DNA of 64,000 bases from Methanosarcina vacuolata Z-761 (GCF_000969905.1 NZ_CP009520.1:3410001-3474000), one strand, 5' to 3'; shown: positions 50,036-58,650, numbered from the stretch's first letter. Program-made: numbers and translations. The notes: generated from the sequence alone by a model not told the origin.

Positions 50036-51166
50036 TCATGATTTATGGAATGCCACTACTTTAGTCATTTCCAATTTTGCCAGGCATATATCACCTGCAT
50101 GCAGTTTAAGAGAATCAACAAACTGTGCAGGTACCTCTGCAGTCAGAGTCTTGTTGCATCTAACAAGTGTAAGTGTAATGCGCTTTTTTGGTCCCTTATT
50201 GATTATATTATTGATACGGACAGAGTAAGTATTTTCATTTTGATTTTCAGAGCTGGAGTCAGGTAAAAGAAGAGTTATGTTCTCAGGATGAATTCCCCAG
50301 GAAACTTTATCTCCAGGTTTGAATTTCTGGGTTTTTATCCTTAAACTCAGGTCTCCACTTTTTAACACTGCACATTTTGACTCCTCATCATGTTTTTCAA
50401 CATAAGCATCATCGAAAATATTGGAGATCCCAACTAATTCTGCCACATGCAGATTTTCAGGATGATAGAATATTTCTTCCGGAGCCCCGAACTGCTGAGC
50501 TTTTCCTTCGTATAAGATAAGAATCTTGTCGGCCAGATGGAAAGCTTCTTCCAGATTGTGAGTGATAAACAAAACAGGTATTCCAATTTTGGCTTGAAGG
50601 TCTTTTATTTTTTCTGCAAGCTCGGTTCTTATTTCCAGATCAAGTGCAGAGAAGGGCTCATCCAGAAGTAAAATTTCTGGTTTGGGAGCCAGCGCTCTTG
50701 CCAGAGCAACTCTCTGCTTCTGCCCGCCTGACAGCTGGGACGGATATCGAGTCTCTAACTCCTCAATATGAAGAAGATTAAGCATTTCCAGAACCCTTTT
50801 TTCCTTTGCTTCTTTCTCCCAACCTTTGAGCCCGCATTCTATGTTTTTTCTTACACTCATATGGGGAAAAAGAGTATAGTTCTGGAAAACATAACCCAGG
50901 TTGCGTTTCTGAATAGGTAGATTTATTTTTTGATCTTTATCGAAATAAACTTTATTCTCTACGGTTATTTTTCCCTCATCAAGATCCGTAATCCCGGAAA
51001 TGCATTTAAATAACGTGGTCTTTCCCGACCCTGAAGGCCCAAAAAGCACAACAAGTTCATTTTCCATTTCAAAGCTGACGTCTAACGTAAAGGATTTCTT
51101 AACGCTTTTTTTACCACTGTGAGCAGTATCATTATACTGTTTTTTAAGGTCAACTTTAATGCCCAA
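50036..51166 (-). CDS. modC: molybdate/tungstate ABC transporter ATP-binding protein
   Basis: The 376-residue ATPase of an oxyanion importer. Walker A FGPSGSGKTTLFKCISG, Q-loop GYVFQNYTLFPHMSV, signature LSGGQKQRVALARALA, Walker B ILLLDEPFSALD and H-loop FITHNLEEA fill residues 1-240. A linker and a C-terminal TOBE-like domain (about 300-376: RINNIINKGPKKRITLTL...AEVPAQFVDSLKL) follow, as in ModC and WtpC. Sequence alone does not separate Mo from W preference; the adjacent mop and the nearby Mo-type fmd operon favour molybdate. It starts three bases after the modB stop. Confidence 0.9.
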   Translation of the reverse strand: MGIKVDLKKQYNDTAHSGKKSVKKSFTLDVSFEMENELVVLFGPSGSGKTTLFKCISGITDLDEGKITVENKVYFDKDQKINLPIQKRNLGYVFQNYTLFPHMSVRKNIECGLKGWEKEAKEKRVLEMLNLLHIEELETRYPSQLSGGQKQRVALARALAPKPEILLLDEPFSALDLEIRTELAEKIKDLQAKIGIPVLFITHNLEEAFHLADKILILYEGKAQQFGAPEEIFYHPENLHVAELVGISNIFDDAYVEKHDEESKCAVLKSGDLSLRIKTQKFKPGDKVSWGIHPENITLLLPDSSSENQNENTYSVRINNIINKGPKKRITLTLVRCNKTLTAEVPAQFVDSLKLHAGDICLAKLEMTKVVAFHKS

Positions 51167-51168
51167 AA

Positions 51169-51846
51169 TTATGCCTCTAATTTTCCTACGAATCGTCCGG
51201 TTAGAGATATAGCCAGCAGGGATATAAAAATTAGGATTAAAACCAGAGCCTGAGCAAGTTCATCATTACCTGCCTGAAAAGCGCTGTATATTGAGATAGA
51301 CATTGTGTTTGTTTTCCCCGGAATATTCCCTGCCAGCATAAGGGTTGCTCCGAATTCTCCGACAGCCCTTGCAAAACTAAGTACCAGCCCTGCCAGTATG
51401 CCCCTTTTTGCAAGAGGAAAAGTTATAAGGAGAGCAGTTTCAATCTCACTTCTTCCAAGAATGTAGGCTGCATATTCAAGCTCTTTATCTACTGCTTCAA
51501 TGGCTGCCTGAGCAGCTCTAACCATAAGAGGAAGGGAAACTGTATAAGCCGCAATGACTGCTGCCTGCCAGGTAAACATGATCCCGGTGCCAAAAAAGTC
51601 GTAAATGAGGTGGCCAAGAAGTCCGTTTCTACCTACAAGAATAACCAGAAGATATCCAATTACTGTGGGTGGGAGAACTAGAGGAAGTGTTACTAAAAGC
51701 TCTGCAAGCTCTTTTCCCCGGAAATCATGCCTCGCAAATACATAAGCTATGATTACGCCAGTGCAAAGGACTAAAACTGATGATATGGTTGCTACCCAGA
51801 GCGTAAGAGATAAAGGAAACCATACCTTGTCCAACATAATGATCAT
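51169..51846 (-). CDS. modB: molybdate/tungstate ABC transporter permease
   Basis: A 225-residue permease with five or six membrane spans starting at MIIMLDKVWFPLSLTLWVA. Motifs: LPLVLPPTVIGYLLVILVGRNGLLG, characteristic of ModB/WtpB, and the ATPase-contact loop EYAAYILGRSEIETALLITFPLAKRGILAG. The frame is open to a TTG at 51942, adding 32 residues; I prefer the ATG at 51846 because it gives the usual ModB length and N-terminus. modC overlaps in operon fashion, but the binding protein modA is not found upstream, where only 380 non-coding bases separate modB from mop. Confidence 0.88.
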   Translation of the reverse strand: MIIMLDKVWFPLSLTLWVATISSVLVLCTGVIIAYVFARHDFRGKELAELLVTLPLVLPPTVIGYLLVILVGRNGLLGHLIYDFFGTGIMFTWQAAVIAAYTVSLPLMVRAAQAAIEAVDKELEYAAYILGRSEIETALLITFPLAKRGILAGLVLSFARAVGEFGATLMLAGNIPGKTNTMSISIYSAFQAGNDELAQALVLILIFISLLAISLTGRFVGKLEA

Positions 51847-51942
51847 GTCTTTTATTTTCGGGATAATCTTATTCAAGAGATAACTAAATGCCTGGAAATG
51901 ATTCAAGTATAATATCAGGGATATCAAGATATTTGTTGCCAA

Positions 51943-52323
51943 GAATCATTATTGGGATAATGAAATTATGGGTCAATTCCTGAACTGCAAATTTGAAGTT
52001 ATATTTTTAATATTCCTTATTTAATCAGGATATTTTGAGGTAAAGTTTTTTAGCAGAGCACTTTAGATTCTGGAAATTGAGTTTAGATTATGGAAATCGA
52101 GTATTCAAAATAAATCCGAACTAAATAAGGTCCCGCTAAAGACACAAACTGATTTAAACTGATTTAAAATTATTTTACACTCTGCAAATGTACGCTACAC
52201 TTACTTTTTTAAGCTACCGCTAACAAAATTGGGCAGCCATAATGGACTTCTGCAGAGTGGAATGACTCTATTTACAATTTTACTAATATTTTCATGCACA
52301 AAGCATGAAACGAAAATTGGGGA
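51943..52323. other. non-coding stretch where modA would be expected
   Basis: No trace of a ModA-like binding protein. A short direct duplication (TAGATTCTGGAAATTGAGTTTAGATTATGGAAATCGAG-type, 52066-52103) and a fold-back CATGCACAAAGCATG (52294-52308) are seen. I recognise no molybdenum-cofactor riboswitch. Confidence 0.4.
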
Positions 52324-52533
52324 TTAATCTGTACCAATCATCACATTTGAAGCCTTGATGATTGCGTATACTTCGCTTCCTTCTTTTAGCTTCAGGTTTT
52401 CAGCTGAGGCCTTTGTGATGATGGAAGTCATTTCTGCTCCGCCTGGCAATTCTATTACAATTTCAGAATTGACCATCCCCGTGACAATACTTTTAACCTT
52501 TCCTTTTAAAACATTGCGTGCACTTAATTTCAT
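52324..52533 (-). CDS. mop: molybdenum-pterin-binding protein (molbindin, Mop/TOBE)
   Basis: A 69-residue single Mop domain that binds molybdate or tungstate as a small oligomer, buffering oxyanions in the cytoplasm. Clear family motifs: MKLSARNVLKGKVKSIVTG at the N-terminus, NSEIVIELPGGAEMTSIIT and the C-terminal GSEVYAIIKASNVMIG. A GAAGGAGGAG ribosome binding site (52541-52550 on the minus strand) precedes the ATG by 7 bases. It is upstream of modBC on the same strand, with a palindrome between its promoter and start. Confidence 0.93.
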   Translation of the reverse strand: MKLSARNVLKGKVKSIVTGMVNSEIVIELPGGAEMTSIITKASAENLKLKEGSEVYAIIKASNVMIGTD

Positions 52534-52550
52534 TTCCTTGCTCCTCCTTC

Positions 52551-52571
52551 AAGTGTTCATAATAAACACTT
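52551..52571. promoter_or_regulatory. palindrome AAGTGTT-N7-AACACTT in the mop leader
   Basis: Perfect 7-bp arms around CATAATA lie 18 bases before the mop start and about 35 bases downstream of a TATA-like box (TATTATATATAC, complement of about 52605-52616). It may be an operator for the mop-mod unit or a hairpin in the leader next to the ribosome binding site. Confidence 0.45.
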
Positions 52572-52792
52572 GCGTTTTCACTTATGGCCTACTTGATAAT
52601 ATAGTTTGCGTATATATAATACAGCTTTATTCTATATGTTTGGTAACAATTTATAATCAACATCGAAAACCAGAATTTATATGGTTTGTTATGTACCGCA
52701 TACCATGATAGATTTTGCAAACTAATGCCAATTGATGCCGTTTTTATTTTTGCTGAAAATCTCCAATTGCTGCAAATTCCCAATATATATTT

Positions 52793-52988
52793 GGGTCTTC
52801 GTTATTTTGTGTGGATATCGTTATTTGTGTGGATATCGTTATTTTGTGCGGATATCGTTATTTTGTGTGGATATCGTTATTTTGTGCGGATATCGTTATT
52901 TTGTGCGGATATCCTCATAATGTCCTCATAAAACCCAATGCAGTCTTGAATTGAAAATCATTTTATCCATAAAGAATGGCTAAGAGCC
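52793..52988 (+). mobile_element. 196-bp A-type MITE with internal 19-bp expansion
   Basis: Ends GGGTCTTCG...GCTAAGAGCC (slightly decayed) and the interior match the 102-bp family, but the 19-bp segment CGTTATTTTGTGTGGATAT is present six times instead of once (one copy 18 bp). Removing the extra five units gives exactly 102 bp. Confidence 0.8.
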
Positions 52989-53431
52989 AGTTTTATTAAA
53001 TGAGGACCACAGAAATACAAGAACAACATATCCATTTCAAAATCCCAACATTTACATTCAAATTAAACCTTTTAAATTTATGAAGTAACTCTCGCCAAAC
53101 CAAGTCCAACCTTCTTTTTTGTGAGGTTTAACTTCCTCTCCTGTCCTTCTCTTTCAGGAAAATCCATTATTATATTTTATTTGGAGCAAGGATGTGAAAT
53201 AATGGATTTTATTTTCCCTGAAAATGGGAAAGTTTCTGGAATAGGGAATAATTTTCCTATGGCCTATTCTCTTATACATAAAGATAGGAGCTCATAGGTA
53301 GGGTGGTTCACAGGTTAATTTTCGGTATATTACTTTTGCCCAGTAAATACCTGAATTTTTTATGGGATTTGAAACTTTTTTGGATAAGATTTTATCTTCT
53401 GTGATCCTCAATAACCATGAAAGCATACAAA

Positions 53432-53465
53432 CTATATATAACGTTATGTTTCACAAAACATAACG
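53432..53465. promoter_or_regulatory. ModE-like palindrome overlapping a TATA box
   Basis: CTATATATA (53432-53440) is followed directly by the palindrome CGTTATGTTT-CACA-AAACATAACG (53442-53465, perfect 10-bp arms). The CGTTAT...ATAACG ends resemble ModE-type molybdate-responsive operators. A start 25 bases after the TATA box would lie inside the palindrome, an arrangement suited to repression. Its position between mod/mop and the Mo-dependent fmd operon supports a Mo/W-responsive role (inference). Confidence 0.55.
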
Positions 53466-53820
53466 ATGTTTCATCCCAAAAATGATTTTGCTTTTTTGAT
53501 TTTTTTTATTGCAGTCAAATATCGTATAAAGATGGCTCATTATTTGAGCTCAACTTTAAATTTGCTTCTTTAACATGATCATCCTGAGTACCAAAATAGA
53601 ATCAGAACAAAATAGAATCAAATAGAATCGGAATTGACTCAGTATTGAACTTTTTGCGTCACCTGATGTTGCATTGTGTATTGAACTTTCAAATGGATTT
53701 GAATCTGCGAAATCAATTCAGGATACAAAGATACAACCTGGAAAATTATAGAGATTCTTATGATACGGTTTTCTACAATTCATAGACAACACTTATTGAG
53801 AATAAGCATTGTTTAAAGAT

Positions 53821-53847
53821 AAATATATATTCTATTTATTATATAAA
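53821..53847 (+). promoter_or_regulatory. candidate promoter of fmdEFACDB
   Basis: AAATATATATTCTATTTATT followed by ATATAAA offers one or two TATA boxes, about 70-95 bases before the fmdE start. A transcript from here would have a leader of roughly 45-65 bases. Confidence 0.45.
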
Positions 53848-53917
53848 TGTACGCAATATCTTATCTGACGTTCCTGCTCAAAAATAAGAGCGTTTGAACC
53901 TGTGGGGGGTGTATGCA

Positions 53918-54526
53918 TTGCATAAAAGCTCGCAATTAGAGAAAGAAGCAATGGAAGCGATCATAAAGCAGATAAAAGACCCTGAACTGCTTTTACAGAT
54001 CGAATAGGTCGTTCCCTTTCACGGCTTCCTGACTTCCGGGGCATTAATTGACATCCAGATGCTCAATATCGCAAGACGAGAACTCGACGTCCATGATAGG
54101 GAACGCATATACGTGACCTGCAAAACGAAAAGCTGCATGCCGGATCCATTCCAGATCCTTGCCGGAGCAACCATCGGAAACAATGGGTTAAAGATCGTGA
54201 ATTTGGGGAAAATGGCTGTCACGGTAAACAAACAGGCGCCTGAAGGAGTGCACAGCATAAAAGGTGTCAGAATCATTCTCGACCCTGAAAAAACGAAATA
54301 TTATCCCAAACTCCACGCCTGGTTCCTGAACACTGAAAAGCTTCCTCATACAGAGGTTGTACCAATCCTTCTGGATGCAGGGGAAAAGGTCTATTCCTGG
54401 AAATTTATGGATGTAGAAGTTCCGGTACGCAAAAAAAAGTGAATTCAGTGCTGTGAAAGCTGTGGTGAAATGTTCATTCAACACGATAACGAACTGCTGT
54501 GCGGCGGTTGCACAGAACAATGTTGA
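53918..54526 (+). pseudogene. fmdE: fmdE with in-frame TAG and TGA (amber possibly read as pyrrolysine)
   Basis: FmdE is the first gene of Methanosarcina fmd operons: an FmdE domain followed by a zinc ribbon. Here a single frame runs from TTG (53918; GGGGGGT 8 bases upstream) as HKSSQLEKEAMEAIIKQIKD...LLLQIE, reaches TAG (54005-54007), and continues VVPFHGFLTSGALIDIQMLN with the His/Cys region intact (TCKTKSCMPDPFQIL) to TGA (54440-54442). Beyond it the same frame gives QCCESCGEMFIQHDNELLCG then GCTEQC, the zinc ribbon, ending in TGA at 54524. TAG can be decoded as pyrrolysine in this genus, which would give a protein of about 174 residues lacking the ribbon. Without suppression only the part from the ATG at 54059 might be made. 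Two stops make inactivation the simplest reading. Confidence 0.8.
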
Positions 54527-54538
54527 GAGGTAAGCAAA

Positions 54539-55579
54539 ATGCAAAAAGATATGCAATTGCCTGTCTTTGCTGAAAAAAAAGGCAAGCAGCTAATTTATTA
54601 CCCCGAAAAATGCATTGGCTGCGGGACCTGCGTACAGGCATGCCCAAAAGGTATACTGGCCATTGGGGCTGTTGGAGCTGTAGTAAGAGGGCTGTTGGAT
54701 GCGGATTTTTTGGAAATAACAGAAAGTGAAGCCTGCATTGCCTGTGGAATTTGTGCAAAAGTCTGCCCCACAGGTGCCCTTGAGTTGAAGCAGGAAGGAA
54801 AAACCCTCACTGACATGTCCTATCTTTTCAGGGCCATGAAGCCAACGGTAGTAAATGAAAGCTGTGTCCACTGCGGACTCTGTGAGGATATATGTCCCAG
54901 AGGCTGCATCGAGGTAACCCGTGGAATTTCAGGGGACGGAAATCTGAAACTCGTCGGAAAGACCAATATTGATTTGGAGTGTTGCATCCACTGTGGCTGG
55001 TGTGCAGCAGTCTGTCCGGTGAATGCTATTTCGGTAGAAAAGCCCTTTGAAGGGCGCTGGAACAGAGATGAGAATGTCTGCCAGACCTGCCATACCTGTG
55101 TGGAAACCTGTCCTGCAAATGCTATTTTCAATAAAAAAGCTAAACCTGGAGAAAGAGTAGAAAAAATAAGTCACCGCCCTGATGCCTGTATTTACTGCGG
55201 GGCCTGTGCGGTTGCCTGTCCTGTTAACGCCATTGATGTCAGAAAAACTGCAATTATCCCTAATGTGGAGAAAAAGAGCGTTCTTGAGAAAAAAGTGCTT
55301 GAAATCCCGGTTCCTAATGCTATATTACGCACCTGCCTGGAAGTGGATGAAAATGCATGTCTGGGCTGTGGAAATTGTGTGATTGTCTGCCCTGTAAATG
55401 CTCTTTATAGCTCTGAACTTGCTGCAGGATACCTGAATGACATGGACGAAAAAGCTCTCCTTGAGGTTAAGAATGGCAAAATTTCGGTCGTAAACCAGGA
55501 TGCGTGTGGAGCAGATGGAGCCTGCGCCATGATCTGTCCTGTGAATGCAATCTGGCTTGTGAAAAGAAAGGTGAAATAA
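54539..55579 (+). CDS. fmdF: polyferredoxin subunit FmdF of formylmethanofuran dehydrogenase
   Basis: FmdF delivers ferredoxin electrons to the Fmd complex. The 346 residues contain eight cysteine motif repeats of the ferredoxin type. Seven are complete (CIGCGTCVQACP, CIACGICAKVCP, CVHCGLCEDICP, CIHCGWCAAVCP, CQTCHTCVETCP, CIYCGACAVACP, CLGCGNCVIVCP). The last, CGADGACAMICP, has lost its second cysteine, so the final cluster may be missing or ligated otherwise. A GAGAGGTAAGC leader precedes the ATG, which lies 12 bases after the fmdE frame end. fmdA starts on the next base after the stop. Confidence 0.93.
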   Translation: MQKDMQLPVFAEKKGKQLIYYPEKCIGCGTCVQACPKGILAIGAVGAVVRGLLDADFLEITESEACIACGICAKVCPTGALELKQEGKTLTDMSYLFRAMKPTVVNESCVHCGLCEDICPRGCIEVTRGISGDGNLKLVGKTNIDLECCIHCGWCAAVCPVNAISVEKPFEGRWNRDENVCQTCHTCVETCPANAIFNKKAKPGERVEKISHRPDACIYCGACAVACPVNAIDVRKTAIIPNVEKKSVLEKKVLEIPVPNAILRTCLEVDENACLGCGNCVIVCPVNALYSSELAAGYLNDMDEKALLEVKNGKISVVNQDACGADGACAMICPVNAIWLVKRKVK

Positions 55580-57334
55580 ATGGCAGGAACAATTGCAATC
55601 AAGAACGGATACGTCTTTGATCCTCTCAACGAAATAAATGGAGAAACAATGGATGTTTTTATCAAAGACGGAAAAGTTGTAAGGGAGCTTTCTGCTGCCG
55701 AACTGAAAGACGCAAAGGTTATTGATGCCTCTGGTATGACGGTAATGCCCGGAGGAGTTGATTCTCACTCTCACATTGCAGGTGCAAAGGTTAACGCCGG
55801 CAGGTCGATGCGTCCAGAAGACCATTATAAATCAAATCTTCAGAAGACTTCACTTACCCATTCAGGCTCAGGTTACACTGTCCCCTCGGTCTATAAACAG
55901 GGATACGACTACGCAGCAATGGGTTATACAACTGTCTTTGAAGCTGCCATTCCTCCTCTTGAAGCACGTCACACCCATGAAGAGATGCGTGCTACTCCAC
56001 TCCTTGATATGGGAGGATATCTGGTACTCGGAAACAACTTTTTTTTGATGCGTTACCTTCGGAACGGGGACATTGAAAAAGCTGCGGCTTATGTAGCCTG
56101 GATGATGAAAACCCATAAGACCTATGGAATTAAATGCGTCAATCCTGCAGGAGTAGAAAACTGGGGCTGGGGTAAAAACATCAGCTCGCTCGATGAGGCT
56201 AATATCCATTTTGAAATTACCCCAAGAGAAACTATAAAAGGGCTTAGCGAGCTCAATGAGCGCCTGGGAATGCCAGCGCCTATCAACCTGCATGCAAACA
56301 ACCTGGGACACCCTGGATGCTATGCAATTACTAAGGATTCCCTCAAAATCCCGGATGGGGTAAAGACCAGTCAAAATATGGATGTGAACTGGGCTGAAAC
56401 AAAAATTAACCCTTTAAGGGACCGTTCCGTATATCTCGCCCATCTTATGTTCAACAGTTTTGCAGGCACCACCTGGGCAGACTGTGAATCTGGAGTAAAG
56501 GATATTGCCGACTACATTAACAACAAAGATCACGTAGTGATCGACAGTGGATGCACTCCTTTTGGGGAAGCCACAGTTATGACAGGAGATGGGCCTGCCA
56601 TTCATGACCTTTACACCCTTACAGGAAACAAATGGTCAAATACGGACGTTGAGATGGAGTGCGGTTCAGGTGTACTCCCTTTTACCTATTCCATGTCCAA
56701 TCCGGTACATAGCTTGCAGTGGGCGATGGGGCTTGAATGTCTCTTGCTAATCAATGACCCCTGGAAAACAATTATGACCACTGACAGTCCCAATGGTGGG
56801 CCGTTTACGAAATATCCTGAGGTTATGACCTGGATCATGTCCGAAGCTTTCAGGAAACAGACTTTCAGTGAATGCCATAAGTGGGCAAACGACAGGAGTG
56901 ACCTCGGAGGCATAAACCGGGAACTTTCCCTCTATGACCTTGCGATCCTGACAAGAGCAAATCCCGCTAAAACAATTGGCGTGTCCCACAGGAAAGGTTC
57001 TCTTGGATTGGGCGCTGATGGAGATGTCACAGTCTATAACATAAATCCACAGCAGCTTGACACAAATAACTATGAGGCTCTACTTCAGGCTTTCAGGAAG
57101 GCCGAATACACCGTAAAGGGTGGCGAAATTGTAGCTGTCAAGGGTGATATTGTTTCCGTACCTGAAAAGCGGACTTATTATTCTGAAGTACATGTAGAAG
57201 ACGAGCGAGAAAAGGAAATGCTGGCCGATGTGAAGGAGTGGTTCAGGTACTACACCCTGGGCTTTGCCAACTATCCAACTCCAGAAAAGTATCTGAAAAA
57301 TCCGACTCCCATACAGATTAATGTTGTGAGGTGA
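55580..57334 (+). CDS. fmdA: formylmethanofuran dehydrogenase subunit A
   Basis: FmdA hydrolyses/condenses formate with methanofuran at a binuclear zinc site of the amidohydrolase type, the second half-reaction of CO2 reduction to formyl-methanofuran. The 584-residue length is normal. Seen: the metal motif GGVDSHSHIAG near residue 60, EAAIPPLEARHTHEEM, INLHANNLGHPG, the TTDSPNGGPFTKYP block with the active Asp region, and AKTIGVSHRKGSLGLGADGDV near the C-terminus. It is in the centre of the fmdEFACDB operon, directly abutting fmdF and four bases before fmdC. Confidence 0.96.
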   Translation: MAGTIAIKNGYVFDPLNEINGETMDVFIKDGKVVRELSAAELKDAKVIDASGMTVMPGGVDSHSHIAGAKVNAGRSMRPEDHYKSNLQKTSLTHSGSGYTVPSVYKQGYDYAAMGYTTVFEAAIPPLEARHTHEEMRATPLLDMGGYLVLGNNFFLMRYLRNGDIEKAAAYVAWMMKTHKTYGIKCVNPAGVENWGWGKNISSLDEANIHFEITPRETIKGLSELNERLGMPAPINLHANNLGHPGCYAITKDSLKIPDGVKTSQNMDVNWAETKINPLRDRSVYLAHLMFNSFAGTTWADCESGVKDIADYINNKDHVVIDSGCTPFGEATVMTGDGPAIHDLYTLTGNKWSNTDVEMECGSGVLPFTYSMSNPVHSLQWAMGLECLLLINDPWKTIMTTDSPNGGPFTKYPEVMTWIMSEAFRKQTFSECHKWANDRSDLGGINRELSLYDLAILTRANPAKTIGVSHRKGSLGLGADGDVTVYNINPQQLDTNNYEALLQAFRKAEYTVKGGEIVAVKGDIVSVPEKRTYYSEVHVEDEREKEMLADVKEWFRYYTLGFANYPTPEKYLKNPTPIQINVVR

Positions 57335-57338
57335 GGTA

Positions 57339-58244
57339 ATGACAGAGGGAGTTCTTATTAATAAAAATGAAAGTGATAGTAAACTCGAAGCAGTTATAAA
57401 GCCTGCATCATCTGCCGGTAAAAGTGTCGAAGAAATGGGAGAAGTACTGCTTATTCCTAAAAAAGCTATTGACATTAAACTGGAAGCCGATGTTATAACT
57501 CCTGATGCCTTTGCAGGCAAAAGTGCCGAAGAAATTGGAAACCTGGCAATCTGGCAGGGGCCAAAGACCTATCCTCTCTCCGAATTTTTTGAAGTGATAG
57601 GCAATGCAGGTAGCTCTGCAGCTGAGACTCTGATCCGCATAAAAGGTGACGTAATGAGAGTAAAAAGGATAGGTGAAGGCATGAGTGCAGGAAAAATCGA
57701 AATTGAAGGTTCTGCAGGCATGCATGTAGGCACCGGGATGAAAGGGGGAGAGATCGTCGTTTACGGAGACGCAGATTCCTGGGCAGGTATGGAAATGACA
57801 GGCGGACTCCTGAACATAAAAGGCAACGCAGGAGACCATGTGGGCTGCGCTTACAGAGGTAAATGGCATGGAATGAAAGGTGGACGCATTGTTATTGAAG
57901 GTTCGGCGCGCCACCAGCTCGGAGGCGGCATGGACGGAGGCGAAATCCTGGTAGAAGGCAATGTTGAAAGCTTCTGCGGAATCCGTCAGAACGGCGGGCT
58001 AATCTTCGTAAAAGGCAACGCTCTTCGTGGAGTCGGTGCTGAAATGGCAGGAGGCATCATAGTAATTGGGGGCAAAATCGAGCGCTTCTCCCCGGGTTTC
58101 GAATTTGTATCCATGGAAAACAGCGTCACATCCGGAGAGGTTGAACTAATAGGCGAATTCAAGAAATTCACAGGGGACTATGCGATCAGCAAGCGGGCAA
58201 AAGGAGCGCTTTACGTGGTTGCAGACGCAAACCCGGAGCTTTGA
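57339..58244 (+). CDS. fmdC: formylmethanofuran dehydrogenase subunit C, with N-terminal duplication
   Basis: FmdC is a structural subunit with a GltB-like parallel beta helix. The 301-residue protein contains the repeated G-x-x-G-x-x-x-G coils (GSAGMHVGTGMKGGEIVVYG, GNAGDHVGCAYRGKWHGMKG, GSARHQLGGGMDGGEILVEG, GNALRGVGAEMAGGIIVIGG) at about 125-250. The first 70 residues hold an internal duplication not general in the family: KLEAVIKPASSAGKSVEEMG (residue 15 on) and KLEADVITPDAFAGKSAEEIG (about 48 on). fmdD follows after 10 bases. Confidence 0.94.
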   Translation: MTEGVLINKNESDSKLEAVIKPASSAGKSVEEMGEVLLIPKKAIDIKLEADVITPDAFAGKSAEEIGNLAIWQGPKTYPLSEFFEVIGNAGSSAAETLIRIKGDVMRVKRIGEGMSAGKIEIEGSAGMHVGTGMKGGEIVVYGDADSWAGMEMTGGLLNIKGNAGDHVGCAYRGKWHGMKGGRIVIEGSARHQLGGGMDGGEILVEGNVESFCGIRQNGGLIFVKGNALRGVGAEMAGGIIVIGGKIERFSPGFEFVSMENSVTSGEVELIGEFKKFTGDYAISKRAKGALYVVADANPEL

Positions 58245-58254
58245 GGTGAGAAGC

Positions 58255-58650
58255 ATGGAAGTATTACTCCTTACTGGAAGTACAATTGAAGAAGGCAGGC
58301 TTGCAAAAGGAGGGGACAAGTTTACGGATGAGTATACTCTGGAGTGCGCATCGTGCTGGATTTCTCCTGTGGATTTTGAATCGCTTTGCTCTCCTTCTAA
58401 AGTAAAAGTAACAAGCGAGAATGGAAAATATTCGATTGTAGTTTATACAAAATGTACAGATGCAGTCCAGCCAGGGCAGGTGTTTATGCCAAGGGCTATC
58501 TGGTCGAATGTTGTTATCGATCCCGATACCCTTTCTACGGGTTCCCCACTTTATAAGGGTGCCCCGGTAACGATTGAACCCACTGAAGAAGAGGTCCTTA
58601 GCGCCGAAGAGATAGTATTGAAAGTTTATATCGGGGGGCGGGGAGTATGA
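58255..58650 (+). CDS. fmdD: formylmethanofuran dehydrogenase subunit D
   Basis: FmdD is the molybdopterin-dinucleotide-binding domain that completes the active-site subunit FmdB. The 131 residues start MEVLLLTGSTIEEGRLAKGG, with GAGGTGAGAAGC as ribosome binding site. The conserved C-terminal part (GQVFMPRAIWSNVVIDPDTL...GSPLYKGAPVTIEP) holds the cofactor contacts. The frame is open further upstream to 58180 within fmdC, but that part is out of family. Its stop overlaps the fmdB ATG (ATGA), so the two are translationally coupled. Confidence 0.94.
   Translation: MEVLLLTGSTIEEGRLAKGGDKFTDEYTLECASCWISPVDFESLCSPSKVKVTSENGKYSIVVYTKCTDAVQPGQVFMPRAIWSNVVIDPDTLSTGSPLYKGAPVTIEPTEEEVLSAEEIVLKVYIGGRGV

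Larger units (their letters stand above)
52989..53917. other. long non-coding region upstream of the fmd operon
   Basis: No gene. It contains an inverted repeat AAAATCCATTATT...AATAATGGATTTT (about 53160-53210), the ModE-like palindrome at 53442-53465, a short AAAATAGAATCA-type repeat (53595-53630) and the probable fmd promoter near 53821-53847. Confidence 0.5.

Noticed and set aside
51943-52323. Molybdenum-cofactor riboswitch between mop and modB
   Set aside because: No conserved aptamer core could be seen; only short fold-backs are present.
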